A stretch of DNA of 64,000 nt from Solibacillus sp. FSL R7-0668 (GCF_038006205.1 NZ_JBBOUU010000001.1:3662001-3726000), one strand, 5' to 3'; positions 36,671-46,002 are shown, counted from the first letter of the stretch. A program made the numbers and translations. Notes: generated by a model not told the origin, from the sequence alone.

Positions 36671-38403
36671 GTACGTCAAAAAGACTTTATCTCTACGCAT
36701 TACAATTTAAAAAGCCGATTTCAATCGGGTTATTCTTACTAACAATTGCCGTTGCTACCGATATTGCAGGGCCATTTATCGCCAAATATATTATCGACCA
36801 TTACATGACACCAGGAAGCATCGAAGCAAGACCAATCATTATTTTACTTTCGATTTTCTTCCTACTTTCTGTGTTAACCGCTGTATTCCGCTATGCGATG
36901 AATATTTTCTTGCAGCGCGGCGCAAATCATGTTGTTCAACAGCTACGTAAAGATATTTTTGGACATATTCAAAAGCTACCAATTGAATACTTTGATAACT
37001 TACCAGCCGGAAAAGTTGTTGCCCGAGTAACAAATGATACGGAGGCAATTCGAAACCTTTACGTAACAGTACTTTCTCAATTTGCCAACAGCTTTATTAC
37101 AATTGCAGGCGTCTATATTGCGTTATTCATTTTAAATTGGAAAATGGCGTTATTTGCGCTACTGTTAATTCCAATTGTCTATGCATGGATGATTTTATAC
37201 CGCAAATACGCATCACAATACAACCACGTGATTCGTACAAAAATCGCGGATATTAACGCGATGATTAACGAATCCATTAATGGGATGACGATTATTCAGG
37301 CGTTTCGTCGCGAGGAGCAAATGAAGGCTGAATTCGATGAGATGAACGACGAACACTATGCCTACAACCGTAAATTATTAATTTTAGATTCTGCGACAAG
37401 TCATAACTTAGTTAATATTCTGCGCTTGTTGATGTTTGCTGTATTTGTCTACTATTTCGGTACTCAATCGATGACTTTACCAGAGGCCATATCGGCGGGT
37501 ACTTTATATGCATTCGTTGATTACATCACACGTTTATTCAATCCAATCACGAATCTAGTCAACCAATTCTCTCAATTAGAACGTTCACTTGTTGCAGGTT
37601 CTCGTGTGTTTGAACTACTAGACCAAAAAGGTGAAGATGTTAGTCTAAAACGCATTGATCGCTATAAAGGTAATGTTGTATTTGATAATGTATCGTTTGC
37701 TTACAAAAACAACGACTACGTATTAAAAAACATCAACTTTGAAGCAAAGCAAGGTGAGACGATTGCCCTTGTTGGTCATACCGGCTCAGGGAAAAGCTCA
37801 ATTATGAACCTATTATTCCGCTTCTACGATCCACAAAAAGGGCGAATCGTTATTGATGGGCAGGACATTACAAAGCTGCCGCGCCAAGCAATTCGTGAGC
37901 ATATGGGCATCGTATTACAAGATCCTTACTTGTTTACAGGAACCATTGCATCAAACGTGAGCTTAAATGATGCGCGTATTACACGTGAAATGGTGGAAAA
38001 GGCGTTAGAGGCAGTTGGTGGCGAGCGTGTATTAGCGAAATTTGAAAAAGGGATTGATGAGCCTGTCATTGAAAAAGGAAGTACGCTTTCTTCAGGTCAG
38101 CGCCAACTTATTTCCTTTGCACGTGCCTTAGCATTTGACCCCGCCATTTTAATTTTAGATGAAGCGACTTCGAATATTGACTCAGAAACTGAGGAAATTA
38201 TTCAACACGCGATGGACGTCTTAAAGCAAGGCCGTACAACGTTCATCATCGCACACCGTTTATCAACAATTAAAAATGCTGATAAAATCCTAGTATTAGA
38301 CCGTGGCGAAATTGTTGAGCAAGGTAACCACGACGAGCTCGTAGCCTTAGGTGGGAAATATGAGCTAATGTACCGATTGCAGTCAGGTGCACTAACTTCA
38401 TAA
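36667..38403 (+). CDS. bmrD: Heterodimeric multidrug ABC exporter subunit BmrD (YheH)
   Basis: 578 residues with six helices and an ATP-binding domain: Walker A GHTGSGKSS, signature LSSGQRQ, Walker B ILILDEATS with the catalytic Glu intact. It matches Bacillus YheH (PIEYFDNLPAGKVVARVTNDTEAIR region) but lacks that protein's insertion of roughly 95 residues between the first two helices, so it is shorter. Together with BmrC it forms a drug exporter with one active and one degenerate ATP site. LSSGQ in place of LSGGQ belongs to the same asymmetry. Confidence 0.95.
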   Translation: MSTSKRLYLYALQFKKPISIGLFLLTIAVATDIAGPFIAKYIIDHYMTPGSIEARPIIILLSIFFLLSVLTAVFRYAMNIFLQRGANHVVQQLRKDIFGHIQKLPIEYFDNLPAGKVVARVTNDTEAIRNLYVTVLSQFANSFITIAGVYIALFILNWKMALFALLLIPIVYAWMILYRKYASQYNHVIRTKIADINAMINESINGMTIIQAFRREEQMKAEFDEMNDEHYAYNRKLLILDSATSHNLVNILRLLMFAVFVYYFGTQSMTLPEAISAGTLYAFVDYITRLFNPITNLVNQFSQLERSLVAGSRVFELLDQKGEDVSLKRIDRYKGNVVFDNVSFAYKNNDYVLKNINFEAKQGETIALVGHTGSGKSSIMNLLFRFYDPQKGRIVIDGQDITKLPRQAIREHMGIVLQDPYLFTGTIASNVSLNDARITREMVEKALEAVGGERVLAKFEKGIDEPVIEKGSTLSSGQRQLISFARALAFDPAILILDEATSNIDSETEEIIQHAMDVLKQGRTTFIIAHRLSTIKNADKILVLDRGEIVEQGNHDELVALGGKYELMYRLQSGALTS

Positions 38404-38410
38404 CATTGAA

Positions 38411-38455
38411 AGGCGTATGGCCTCTTCACTTTGAAGACTCCATACGCCCTTTTAT
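38411..38455 (+). terminator. Terminator of the bmrCD operon
   Basis: GGCGTATGG/CCATACGCC stem with a second inner stem TCTTCA/TGAAGA, followed by CTTTTATTATTTT. Confidence 0.88.
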
Positions 38456-40656
38456 TATTTTAATAATTTTTTATTTGGCCAATAGGACCATTTACCAAAC
38501 ACCGTAATCAATGCTGGCACGAGCAGTGGACGTACGACAAATGTATCCAGTAATATACCAACTGCTGTTACGATACCAAACTGAACTAATAATTGAATCG
38601 GTAATGAGGCCAATACTAAGAATGTTCCGGCTAAAATTAAGCCTGCTGACGTTATCACTGCCCCTGTTGACGCAATCCCTTCACTAATCGCCTTTTTATG
38701 CTCGATCCCATGCTTACGATTTTTCCAAATGTCTGAAATCATGAAAATATTATAATCATTTCCAAGCGCAATAATAAATACAAAGCTGTACAACGGAATA
38801 GCACTCGCCATTGCTTCATGCCCTAAACCATAATGAATGATTAACCAACCCGCGCCTAGTGCCGAGAAGAATGAAATCACCACGGTAATCATTAATTGAA
38901 TCGATGTAATAACCGCACGTAAATAGACTAACAATACAACAAAAATAATCATAATCATTACTGGTTGAATGAGCTTTTCATCACCAAGTTGTACAACCTT
39001 GTTATCTAACTGTGAACTCGTTTCACCACCAATCCAAAATGCCCCGTCAGCTAAGCTATGATCTGCTAAAATCGACTTCACATCAATTTTCATTTGCTTA
39101 ATATCATCCATTGCTGCATTTGAATAGGGATCTTTATTTAACTCAATTTCATAAAGCTGGATATTTGCATTCGTTTCACCTGTACGCACATCTTTCACTA
39201 CCCCAACATAAGGTAAATTGGCTAGTTGCTCGCCAATATTTATCTCCTTACCTTGTGTATCTACTAATAACTGTACAGGCGCTAACTCACCAGCCGTGAA
39301 ATTTTCCTCGATGATCGTAAAACCTTCACGTGACTGCATATCTTCTGGGAATGAAGAAATTAAATCGTAATTGTATTTTATATTCGTTGAGGTAAATGCT
39401 AAGCCAATTAAAATTGCACCTGCAACTACGATTACTAACAACGGTTTTGCCGTTACAAATTCCCCTACTGCACGCATAAAACGATGGTTTTCTTTTCGAG
39501 CTTTTAGCGCTTTGTTTTTCTTTTCTGCTTGTGCCTTTTCTGCTATCTCTGTACGAGGAATAAATGGCCAAAAAGCCGCGCGCCCCAAAATGCCGAGAAT
39601 AGCTGGTAATAGTGTCACAACGGCAAAACCGGTAATAAGTACCCCAAAACTAAACGGGACTGCGAAGCGCTGGAATGCACCATAGTCTGCCAACCCCAAT
39701 GTAGCCAACCCGATTACAACGGTTAAACCACTCATAACAATAGCACCTGTTGATTCGCGAACTGCCTGTGCAAGTGCTGTAAATTTATTTTCCTCCGTTA
39801 ATAATTTGTCACGATAACGCGTGATTAAAAATAAACAATAATCTGTCCCAGCACCGAATAAGAGGACAATCATAATCGATACGGCTTGTGCATCCTTATC
39901 AATCCATCCATTTTCAGCCATTGCCCCGAGTAATGGACTCACGACTAAAAAGGCAATTCCTACAACAGCTAAGGGAATAATCGCTAAAATTGGCGAACGA
40001 TAGATGACCAATAAGATCACTAAAATAATGATGACGGTTGCAATCATTAACTGTACATCAGCCGATTTAAAAAGGTCTGTAGCATCTACCGAAATCCCAA
40101 CTGGACCTGAGAAGCGTGCATGTAAGCCTTCATCTTCTAGCTTATTTTCGTATGGATTTTCACCAAATTGCACTTCGGTTTTTTCAGCTAACACTTGTAA
40201 ATTTTCTTTTAATACTTCCGTTGTTTCGTCCGCTGAAAAGAAAATTGGCGTTACAAGCGCAGCACCATTTTCTGATAGTGAACCCATTAACGCCTGCACG
40301 GGCATTTCATGGAATGGCGGAATCGTTTCTTGCCCTGGTAATGGATTTTGTGCTAATTCCTTATAAAGCCCTTGAATATTTGTTACATCTTGTTCTGTTA
40401 AACCGGATTCGTTATACCATGTAATCAATAGCGGAATCCCACTATCTGTAGCAAATTGTTCCTCGATGATTTTTCCAGCTTGAATCGATGTATATGTTTC
40501 TGGAATTTCTTCGCCAGCATAATTTTCCACACTGTTAATTTGCGGGAAAATAAATGCTAAAACGAACGCAAATACAATCCATAATGCTGCAACAACCCAG
40601 CGTGTATTTTTCCCGCCCATTAAACTTCCCCATTTTTCTAATGGATGCTTCGACAT
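38455..40656 (-). CDS. MMPL/RND-family exporter
   Basis: 733 residues from the ATG at 40656 (AAGGGG about 12 bases upstream); the frame extends to 40701. Twelve helices in two halves, each with an extracytoplasmic loop. Conserved helix segments: LLFGAGTDYCLFLITRYRD in the first half and IALGNDYNIFMISDI in the second. It resembles the MMPL protein at 46402 rather than the one at 5713. The gene is divergent from a MerR/CarH-like regulator, whose probable operator overlaps this gene's promoter. Substrate unknown. Confidence 0.88.
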   Translation of the reverse strand: MSKHPLEKWGSLMGGKNTRWVVAALWIVFAFVLAFIFPQINSVENYAGEEIPETYTSIQAGKIIEEQFATDSGIPLLITWYNESGLTEQDVTNIQGLYKELAQNPLPGQETIPPFHEMPVQALMGSLSENGAALVTPIFFSADETTEVLKENLQVLAEKTEVQFGENPYENKLEDEGLHARFSGPVGISVDATDLFKSADVQLMIATVIIILVILLVIYRSPILAIIPLAVVGIAFLVVSPLLGAMAENGWIDKDAQAVSIMIVLLFGAGTDYCLFLITRYRDKLLTEENKFTALAQAVRESTGAIVMSGLTVVIGLATLGLADYGAFQRFAVPFSFGVLITGFAVVTLLPAILGILGRAAFWPFIPRTEIAEKAQAEKKNKALKARKENHRFMRAVGEFVTAKPLLVIVVAGAILIGLAFTSTNIKYNYDLISSFPEDMQSREGFTIIEENFTAGELAPVQLLVDTQGKEINIGEQLANLPYVGVVKDVRTGETNANIQLYEIELNKDPYSNAAMDDIKQMKIDVKSILADHSLADGAFWIGGETSSQLDNKVVQLGDEKLIQPVMIMIIFVVLLVYLRAVITSIQLMITVVISFFSALGAGWLIIHYGLGHEAMASAIPLYSFVFIIALGNDYNIFMISDIWKNRKHGIEHKKAISEGIASTGAVITSAGLILAGTFLVLASLPIQLLVQFGIVTAVGILLDTFVVRPLLVPALITVFGKWSYWPNKKLLK

Positions 40657-40724
40657 GACTCGTTCAACCCCTTCTTTTTTCATAATTAAGTAATTTGCCA
40701 ACTAAACTTAAATATCCTTCACCA

Positions 40725-40746
40725 ACATTATACAAACATTGTACAA
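40725..40746. promoter_or_regulatory. Tandem 11-bp direct repeats, probable operator of the MerR-type regulator
   Basis: ACATTATACAA (40725-40735) is followed directly by ACATTGTACAA (40736-40746), ten of eleven bases identical. They cover the -10 and spacer of the exporter promoter. CarH-type regulators bind 11-bp tandem direct repeats. Confidence 0.65.
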
Positions 40747-40756
40747 GAAATGAAAA
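40727..40756 (-). promoter_or_regulatory. Promoter of the MMPL exporter gene at 38455
   Basis: Reverse-strand TTTTCA (40756-40751), 18-base spacer, TATAAT (40732-40727). The perfect -10 lies in the first operator repeat. Confidence 0.55.
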
Positions 40757-40760
40757 AGAT

Positions 40761-40789
40761 TTGACAAGGGTTTTTATTTTCGCTTCAAT
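40761..40789 (+). promoter_or_regulatory. Promoter of the MerR/CarH-like regulator gene
   Basis: TTGACA (40761-40766), 17 bases, TTCAAT (40784-40789), 15 bases downstream of the tandem repeats. Confidence 0.5.
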
Positions 40790-40827
40790 AGAACTAATTA
40801 TTACTACAATCATAGGGAGGTGTCATT

Positions 40828-41697
40828 TTGCCTGAACAAACCTACTCCATTCAACAAATATCGGAGTTAACTGGATTATCTAAGCAACTCATCCGTAAAT
40901 GGGAAGACCGCTATCAAATCATTCAACCACAACGACTAGCAAATGGTTATCGTGTGTATACCCACAACGAGCTACAAGTATTAACCACAATTAATGAACT
41001 CATTAACACTGGGTTCAGCGTAAGCCAAGCTGTCGAACATTATAAAAAAAAGTTAGCACAACCAAAACAAGATGATACACAAGCAATCCTCAAAGCATTA
41101 ATCATTGCTGGAACACAGGCTGATGAACATCAGTTATTACATTTACTTGAGAAAGCACATCATCATTTCGGTGTCGAAAAATTACTCGAGAAAATAATTA
41201 TTCCGTTTCTACATGAAGTTGGACAGTTGTGGTGTGAGCGAGCATGGGGGGAATATCAGGAAGCTATTAGTAGTCAAACGGTACGTGATTTTTTAACACA
41301 TATTCGTCGTCAATTTTTTGTAAAACAAGATGCACCTCTCGTATTAGGAAGCTGTCTACCTGGAGAACGACATGAAATCCCTATGCACATATTACTTATT
41401 CAATGTATGCTGCGAGGCTATCAAACAATGATGCTCGGTCCTTCACCAGCACCGACCGCAATTCAATCAACCATCGCGTTAAAAAAGCCAAAAATCGTCT
41501 TGTTATCAGGATCAACAGATGTACCCTTTACCGAGCATGCCGAAGTTATCCAAAAGCTCGAAAAATTAGCTACAGGTCACCAAGGTATCACATTTTATAT
41601 TGGCGGGGCTGGTTCCGAAAAGTATTATAAACCATTCAAACTTCAAGCACTTAAGCTCTCCCATTCCATTCATGATATTTTGCCAACATCATACTAG
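40828..41697 (+). CDS. MerR-family regulator with cobalamin-binding domains (CarH/LitR-like)
   Basis: 289 residues. A MerR helix-turn-helix (about 5-75: QQISELTGLSKQLIRKWEDRY) is followed by a B12-binding helical cap (about 85-160) and a Rossmann B12-binding domain (about 168-289). The lower-ligand segment reads GERHEI with His182, matching the ExH pattern of CarH. The cap motif W-x9-EH of CarH appears as W135-x9-E145-A146, lacking the His. CarH represses genes in the dark as an adenosylcobalamin tetramer and dissociates in light. It probably represses the divergent exporter gene. RBS AGGGAGG, start TTG at 40828. Confidence 0.85.
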   Translation: MPEQTYSIQQISELTGLSKQLIRKWEDRYQIIQPQRLANGYRVYTHNELQVLTTINELINTGFSVSQAVEHYKKKLAQPKQDDTQAILKALIIAGTQADEHQLLHLLEKAHHHFGVEKLLEKIIIPFLHEVGQLWCERAWGEYQEAISSQTVRDFLTHIRRQFFVKQDAPLVLGSCLPGERHEIPMHILLIQCMLRGYQTMMLGPSPAPTAIQSTIALKKPKIVLLSGSTDVPFTEHAEVIQKLEKLATGHQGITFYIGGAGSEKYYKPFKLQALKLSHSIHDILPTSY

Positions 41698-41722
41698 GAA
41701 AGGATATATTTTTTTGTATTAA

Positions 41723-41759
41723 AAAAGGAATTGGAAGTTTCTCACCTCCAATTCCTTTT
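41723..41759. terminator. Bidirectional terminator between regulator and lipoprotein genes
   Basis: AAAAGGAATTGGA with exact complement, 11-base loop; the genes converge here. Confidence 0.88.
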
Positions 41760-41761
41760 GC

Positions 41762-42346
41762 TTAAATAAGCTGTAAAGTTGTGACACAAGTTCCGTCTTC
41801 CTCAAATGTCGTCAAGTCTCCCGAAACCTTTTTGCCGTCATGGCTCAGTTCAATAACATAGGCCTCATCACGTGGTAGCCATAAATCAATAAAGCCGTTT
41901 TGCATAGTTGTCATCGTTTCATCGACAAGCACTTCACCGTTTTCATTTTCAATCAATACATCGATTTCTTTCCCTACAAGCTCCCCTTGGCAACCTGTTA
42001 AGCTATGATCTTTACAAGGATGTGTTTCATTGATATAGGGTGCAATTGATATGAAAAATTCATCCTCTGGTAATGCATATACCGTTTCGTTGGCATCTGC
42101 ATCCATTACAATTAATTGCTGTGACGTAATCGATGCTTTTTCAGCCGTTGTTTTATTGCTGCTATAATTAGCTACTAATCCTTTAATATCATCGGTTTGC
42201 CCTTGTGTGACAGTTGGCGTTTTTTGCTCTTGCTGCTCGCTTTGTGCTTCTTTTTCAGCGATGCCCTCACTTACCGTTTGATCATCACCACATGCTGCTA
42301 CTATTGCTACTGCTAAAAAGGCTGGAACTGCAAATTTCCATTTCAT
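41762..42346 (-). CDS. Lipoprotein, unknown function
   Basis: 194 residues with a lipoprotein signal ending VAAC (Cys19). A Gln/Glu-rich linker (to about 50) leads to a compact domain with two cysteines in HPCKDHSLTGCQGELVG, a beta-rich pattern and a last Cys in DGTCVTTLQLI. Relation to the family is not recognised. RBS AGGAGGTAATGATTCG. Alone on its transcript. Confidence 0.8.
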   Translation of the reverse strand: MKWKFAVPAFLAVAIVAACGDDQTVSEGIAEKEAQSEQQEQKTPTVTQGQTDDIKGLVANYSSNKTTAEKASITSQQLIVMDADANETVYALPEDEFFISIAPYINETHPCKDHSLTGCQGELVGKEIDVLIENENGEVLVDETMTTMQNGFIDLWLPRDEAYVIELSHDGKKVSGDLTTFEEDGTCVTTLQLI

Positions 42347-42466
42347 CGAATCATTACCTCCTACATTTCTTCCTATTGTAATTGAAGTAAGTAAAAATAA
42401 CTGTGAACAATACGGGACATTTCTATGACATGTTATAATTTCGCTCGTTTATACAAAATCCTGTTG

Positions 42467-43759
42467 TTATGAGCGATATAATCCTTTCAAATACATTGCT
42501 ACGCGATCAATTTCCGGATAAATGGTTGATTCATTGATTCCAACGATATTCAACGCCTGCTTAATACTTTTTTTGTAGGCGCTCGGAATAATCAATTTCA
42601 CCTTTAATCCATCTGCATTTCGAAGGCGTAGTTGATTTAGCGAAGCAATACAATCCTCTCGATTTTGTAGCCCACCGACGATGAACGCCCCGCTTTGACG
42701 AATAATTCGATGATTATTTTGCAATGGCTTTACAAAATGAGGCTTCACCAGCTGTAACGGGTCCATCTGCAACCCTTGATTCATCGTAAGGCGACCAATA
42801 CGCTTCGTTATTTGCTTTACTTCATATTGTGCATTAAAGGTTTCCAGCATTTCTAAATGTATATGATGGATCGCCGTATCTGCTTGTTCAATGTATTTAG
42901 TGCGTAAATCATCTGACGCGATTGCTTTTAATTCCTCATGAAGCTGTACTTGAATCGGCTCCACCTTTTGCTCATAGTCACGCACAAAATGCTCCGCCAA
43001 ATGCTTCAAATGTAGCTTTTCAGAAAAAGTAAGCTTCGCCATCGCACAGGCAATTTCGATTGTATCATTATCATAATATAATACGTCTTCTGGCTTTTGA
43101 TTGAAAATAATGATCTCTCCATCCCGATCATTAATACTATCGGCAGCAAAGAAGATCGCCACCAATAAATTAGTCGTGACATCCAGCAGTCTTGTTGGCA
43201 TCGAATAATGCTGCATCGTCGTTAAAATATCTAAATGCGACGTTGCTTTCTCAAAATCCTGTGGACATTTAATTTGCAGCTCATAATGCATTTTGTCCTC
43301 ATTTACTAAGTATTGCTCTGTCCTAAAAATACTTGGCAGCAAATAAAAATTACTGTCTACTTGACCACGGTAATAATAATTTAATGTAACACGCTTAATT
43401 TGCTTTTCAAATGCCTCTTCTGCGTGATCATCCGGAACTTCCGTAGCAATATCACGTTCAAGGACATTCGGTTCAGAGGTGCGTGACTCATTAATATCAA
43501 TCACCTCTTTAATAATCTTATGTAGTCGCTTCCCCATAAAAACTGGTAGCACTTCGGTTGGATCATATGCATAGGCCTTACCAAAACAGTGTACGACATG
43601 ATATTTATTTAAGTTAATTTGGTCTACGAGCAACTGTTTATTTTTATTAGAAACCTTCCCTTTTCGATCCATTAAAAAATCATCTAAACATATATAATCA
43701 TTACATTTCAGTATTAATTCCATTGCTTCAATTAATTCCGTTAATTTTTGAGCTTCCAC
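42467..43759 (-). CDS. FRG-domain-containing protein
   Basis: 430 residues from a GTG at 43759 with AGAAGGTGAC. A unique N-terminal part (1-120) is followed by the FRG domain: YYRGQ at 129-133, then LPSIFR, and the hallmark MQHYSMPTRLLDVTTNLLVAIFFA near 182-205. The remaining 200 residues are unassigned. FRG domains are found in proteins of unknown biochemistry, often next to restriction, phage or toxin genes, and may be catalytic. Here neighbours are a lipoprotein and a two-component system, so no defence context is visible. No signal peptide or membrane helix. Confidence 0.85.
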   Translation of the reverse strand: MEAQKLTELIEAMELILKCNDYICLDDFLMDRKGKVSNKNKQLLVDQINLNKYHVVHCFGKAYAYDPTEVLPVFMGKRLHKIIKEVIDINESRTSEPNVLERDIATEVPDDHAEEAFEKQIKRVTLNYYYRGQVDSNFYLLPSIFRTEQYLVNEDKMHYELQIKCPQDFEKATSHLDILTTMQHYSMPTRLLDVTTNLLVAIFFAADSINDRDGEIIIFNQKPEDVLYYDNDTIEIACAMAKLTFSEKLHLKHLAEHFVRDYEQKVEPIQVQLHEELKAIASDDLRTKYIEQADTAIHHIHLEMLETFNAQYEVKQITKRIGRLTMNQGLQMDPLQLVKPHFVKPLQNNHRIIRQSGAFIVGGLQNREDCIASLNQLRLRNADGLKVKLIIPSAYKKSIKQALNIVGINESTIYPEIDRVAMYLKGLYRS

Positions 43760-43848
43760 ACTGTCACCTTCTAAGTCAATTCGTTACTTTTATTATAGTC
43801 TGCCTGCAAGAGAAACACTATTGAATCTACCAATGCCCCACACTTAAC

Positions 43849-43877
43849 TTGCGATTCCATTTTCTTCATGTCATAAT
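43849..43877 (+). promoter_or_regulatory. Sigma-A promoter of the two-component system
   Basis: TTGCGA (43849-43854), 17-base spacer, CATAAT (43872-43877), about 38 bases upstream of the response regulator start. Confidence 0.65.
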
Positions 43878-43914
43878 CCTAGGCAATGAATTCGTTTAAA
43901 GGATGCGATCTGTT

Positions 43915-44577
43915 TTGAGAAAAATATTACTTGTAGATGATGATGATGCAATTTTAAAATTGCTCGAAACTTATTTTAAGAAATGGCAATATACGACACT
44001 AACCGCTACGAATGGCCAACAAGCACTCCAAGCTATGGATGAGACCATCGATTTAGCAATTGTTGATGTCATGATGCCACTCCTTGACGGTTTTGAATTA
44101 ACAAAGCGCCTTAAAGAAGAATGGGAAATCCCTGTACTTTTACTTACTGCCCGTACACAGCTAGAAGATAAACGTACGGGCTTTTATGCAGGTGCTGATG
44201 ACTATTTAGTTAAACCGTTTGAACCAGAGGAATTATTGTTCCGTATACAAGCTATCTTACGGCGCTACGATAAACCAACCGAAAACAAAATAAGTTGTGG
44301 CGATTTACTGTTAAAGCGTGATCAATATGAAGTACAAAAAGGAGCATTTACCCTTGTATTACCATACAAAGAATTTGGATTACTCGCTATTTTATGCAGT
44401 CGCCCTCGCGTATACGAAAGACTGTACTTGATGGAGCAAGTATGGGGAGATGTTGTCAGTGATGATACATTAAACACACATATTAAACGCTTACGCGAAA
44501 AATTAGCCCGTTTAAAAAGCACGGTAACGATTAAAACTGTGCGCAACGTCGGCTATCAAATTGAGGTACTCGAATGA
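43915..44577 (+). CDS. OmpR/PhoB-type response regulator
   Basis: 220 residues from a TTG at 43915, which has AAAGGA about 10 bases upstream; the ATG at 43903 lies inside that Shine-Dalgarno. The receiver has DDDD near residues 8-11, phospho-acceptor Asp51 in LAIVDVMMP, a Thr in LLTAR and Lys in YLVKPF. The C-terminal winged helix (about 125-220) ends VWGDVVSDDTLNTHIKRLREKL and RNVGYQIE. Four-base overlap (ATGA) with the kinase gene. Direct repeats at 45939 are its likely binding site. Confidence 0.94.
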   Translation: MRKILLVDDDDAILKLLETYFKKWQYTTLTATNGQQALQAMDETIDLAIVDVMMPLLDGFELTKRLKEEWEIPVLLLTARTQLEDKRTGFYAGADDYLVKPFEPEELLFRIQAILRRYDKPTENKISCGDLLLKRDQYEVQKGAFTLVLPYKEFGLLAILCSRPRVYERLYLMEQVWGDVVSDDTLNTHIKRLREKLARLKSTVTIKTVRNVGYQIEVLE

Positions 44578-45938
44578 AAACGCTCTATAGCAAATTTACC
44601 GTATATACACTTGTCATTATGATTATGAGCTCCATTGTAGGTTTCTTAATAACTAACACCTTGTATCATCAAGTCGTAAAAGGACAAAATGACGAAAAGT
44701 ATACGATGTTAGTTCAGGATATCGCAAGCTATATTGAGCAGCATCCCCCCACTTCTTTAGATGCCTATTTGACACAACTCGGTCAAATTGGCTATCAAAT
44801 TTATTTAGTAGAAAACAACAACCAGCGGCAATTTTATGGTGCTAACTTTCGCTTAAACGAACTCTCTCAACCTGTTGTAGATTCTGTTCTTAGCGGTGAA
44901 ACCTATCACGGCATAAAAGAATATCCTCAGCAATTATTTATTACGGGCTTTTTCGCAAATGACCTTAAAAACACTGTTGGAATGCCTTTTACGTACAATA
45001 ACCAAACTTATGCCATGTTTGTTCGATTAGATATCAAACTTTTATTTAACGAAGTCCACTTTATATTAGGGGCTTTATTAGTTTTAATTCCGCTAATCAG
45101 TATTATCGCTATGATATTGGCCGCAGCCTATTTAATAAAGCCAATTCAGTATTTATCAGCAGCCACGAAGCTAGTCGCGGGCGAAAATTTCGATGCTTAC
45201 GTAGAGCTTTCACGTCAAGACGAAATTGGCGTCTTAGCAAGGAACTTCAATTTTATGACAGAAGAATTAAAAAAACAGCGGGAGTCTCAGAAAGAGTTTA
45301 TACGAAATGTTTCTCATGATTTCCAAACACCGCTTCAAAACATTAAAGGCTATGCAGCACTTATCCAACAGCATCGTGAAGATCCGCTGTTACAGGAATA
45401 TAGCTCTATTATTGAAGCAGAAAGTAATCGACTTTCCTATTTAACAAAACAATTACTGCTTTGGCAAAATGCACCAAAACTAGCCAAGCAGCGTCAACTT
45501 TTTTCACTCGATCAGCTCATTAAGGAAGTCGTTCAAGATTACCAATGGTCCCTCCAGCAAAAACAAATAACGGTCTGGATGGAACTTGAAGAAGTGACCA
45601 TGTTAGGAAACGAAACACTGTTAACATATGCAATTGAAAATATTTTATCCAATGCAATTAAGTACGGACATAAACAAGGAGAAATTACAATTACTAGTCA
45701 ACAAAAAGCACAACATGTTGAACTAGCAATTCAAGATAACGGCATTGGGATTGCAGAGCAGGAAATACCTTTTATTTTCGAGCCCTTCTATCGAATAGAT
45801 ACTTCAAGAACTACGAACGGCACTGGCTTAGGGCTTGCCATTGTTAAGCAAGTAATTGACATGCTTAACGGCTCAATCGAAGTGCATTCAATTGAACACG
45901 AAGGCACAACATTTATAATGCACTTACCTCACCATTAA
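44574..45938 (+). CDS. HAMP-containing sensor histidine kinase
   Basis: 454 residues. Two membrane helices (about 10-30 and 160-185) bracket an extracellular sensor of 130 residues; then HAMP, an H-box FIRNVSHDFQTPLQNIKGYA with His248, and an ATPase domain with N-box NILSNAIKYG, G1 DNGIGIAE and G2 GTGLGLAIVK. Typical for a class I kinase of the OmpR type. It phosphorylates the regulator encoded just before it. The signal is unknown. Confidence 0.94.
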   Translation: MKTLYSKFTVYTLVIMIMSSIVGFLITNTLYHQVVKGQNDEKYTMLVQDIASYIEQHPPTSLDAYLTQLGQIGYQIYLVENNNQRQFYGANFRLNELSQPVVDSVLSGETYHGIKEYPQQLFITGFFANDLKNTVGMPFTYNNQTYAMFVRLDIKLLFNEVHFILGALLVLIPLISIIAMILAAAYLIKPIQYLSAATKLVAGENFDAYVELSRQDEIGVLARNFNFMTEELKKQRESQKEFIRNVSHDFQTPLQNIKGYAALIQQHREDPLLQEYSSIIEAESNRLSYLTKQLLLWQNAPKLAKQRQLFSLDQLIKEVVQDYQWSLQQKQITVWMELEEVTMLGNETLLTYAIENILSNAIKYGHKQGEITITSQQKAQHVELAIQDNGIGIAEQEIPFIFEPFYRIDTSRTTNGTGLGLAIVKQVIDMLNGSIEVHSIEHEGTTFIMHLPHH

Positions 45939-45970
45939 TTCAGATTCAGTTCAGATTGCACGTTTATACT
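45939..45970 (+). promoter_or_regulatory. Candidate response-regulator binding repeats and -10 upstream of the efflux genes
   Basis: TTCAGATT occurs at 45939-45946 and 45950-45957, an 11-base spacing typical of OmpR/PhoB dimers, and TATACT (45965-45970) forms a -10 with no clear -35. This looks like an activator-dependent promoter. Confidence 0.6.
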
Positions 45971-46002
45971 CTCCTTATCTACTAAATAAGGAGAGATTTT
46001 TT
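45969..46002 (+). terminator. Hairpin containing the next gene's ribosome-binding site (terminator or translational gate)
   Basis: CTCTCCTTAT (45969-45978) pairs exactly with ATAAGGAGAG (45986-45995), loop 7 bases, followed by ATTTTTT. The 3' arm is the Shine-Dalgarno of the gene at 46003. Read-through RNA from the kinase gene would either end here or have the site masked. Confidence 0.6.

Noticed and set aside
40004-40366. Antisense ORF of 120 codons over the MMPL gene
   Set aside because: No ribosome-binding site; the reverse-strand gene is well supported by motifs.
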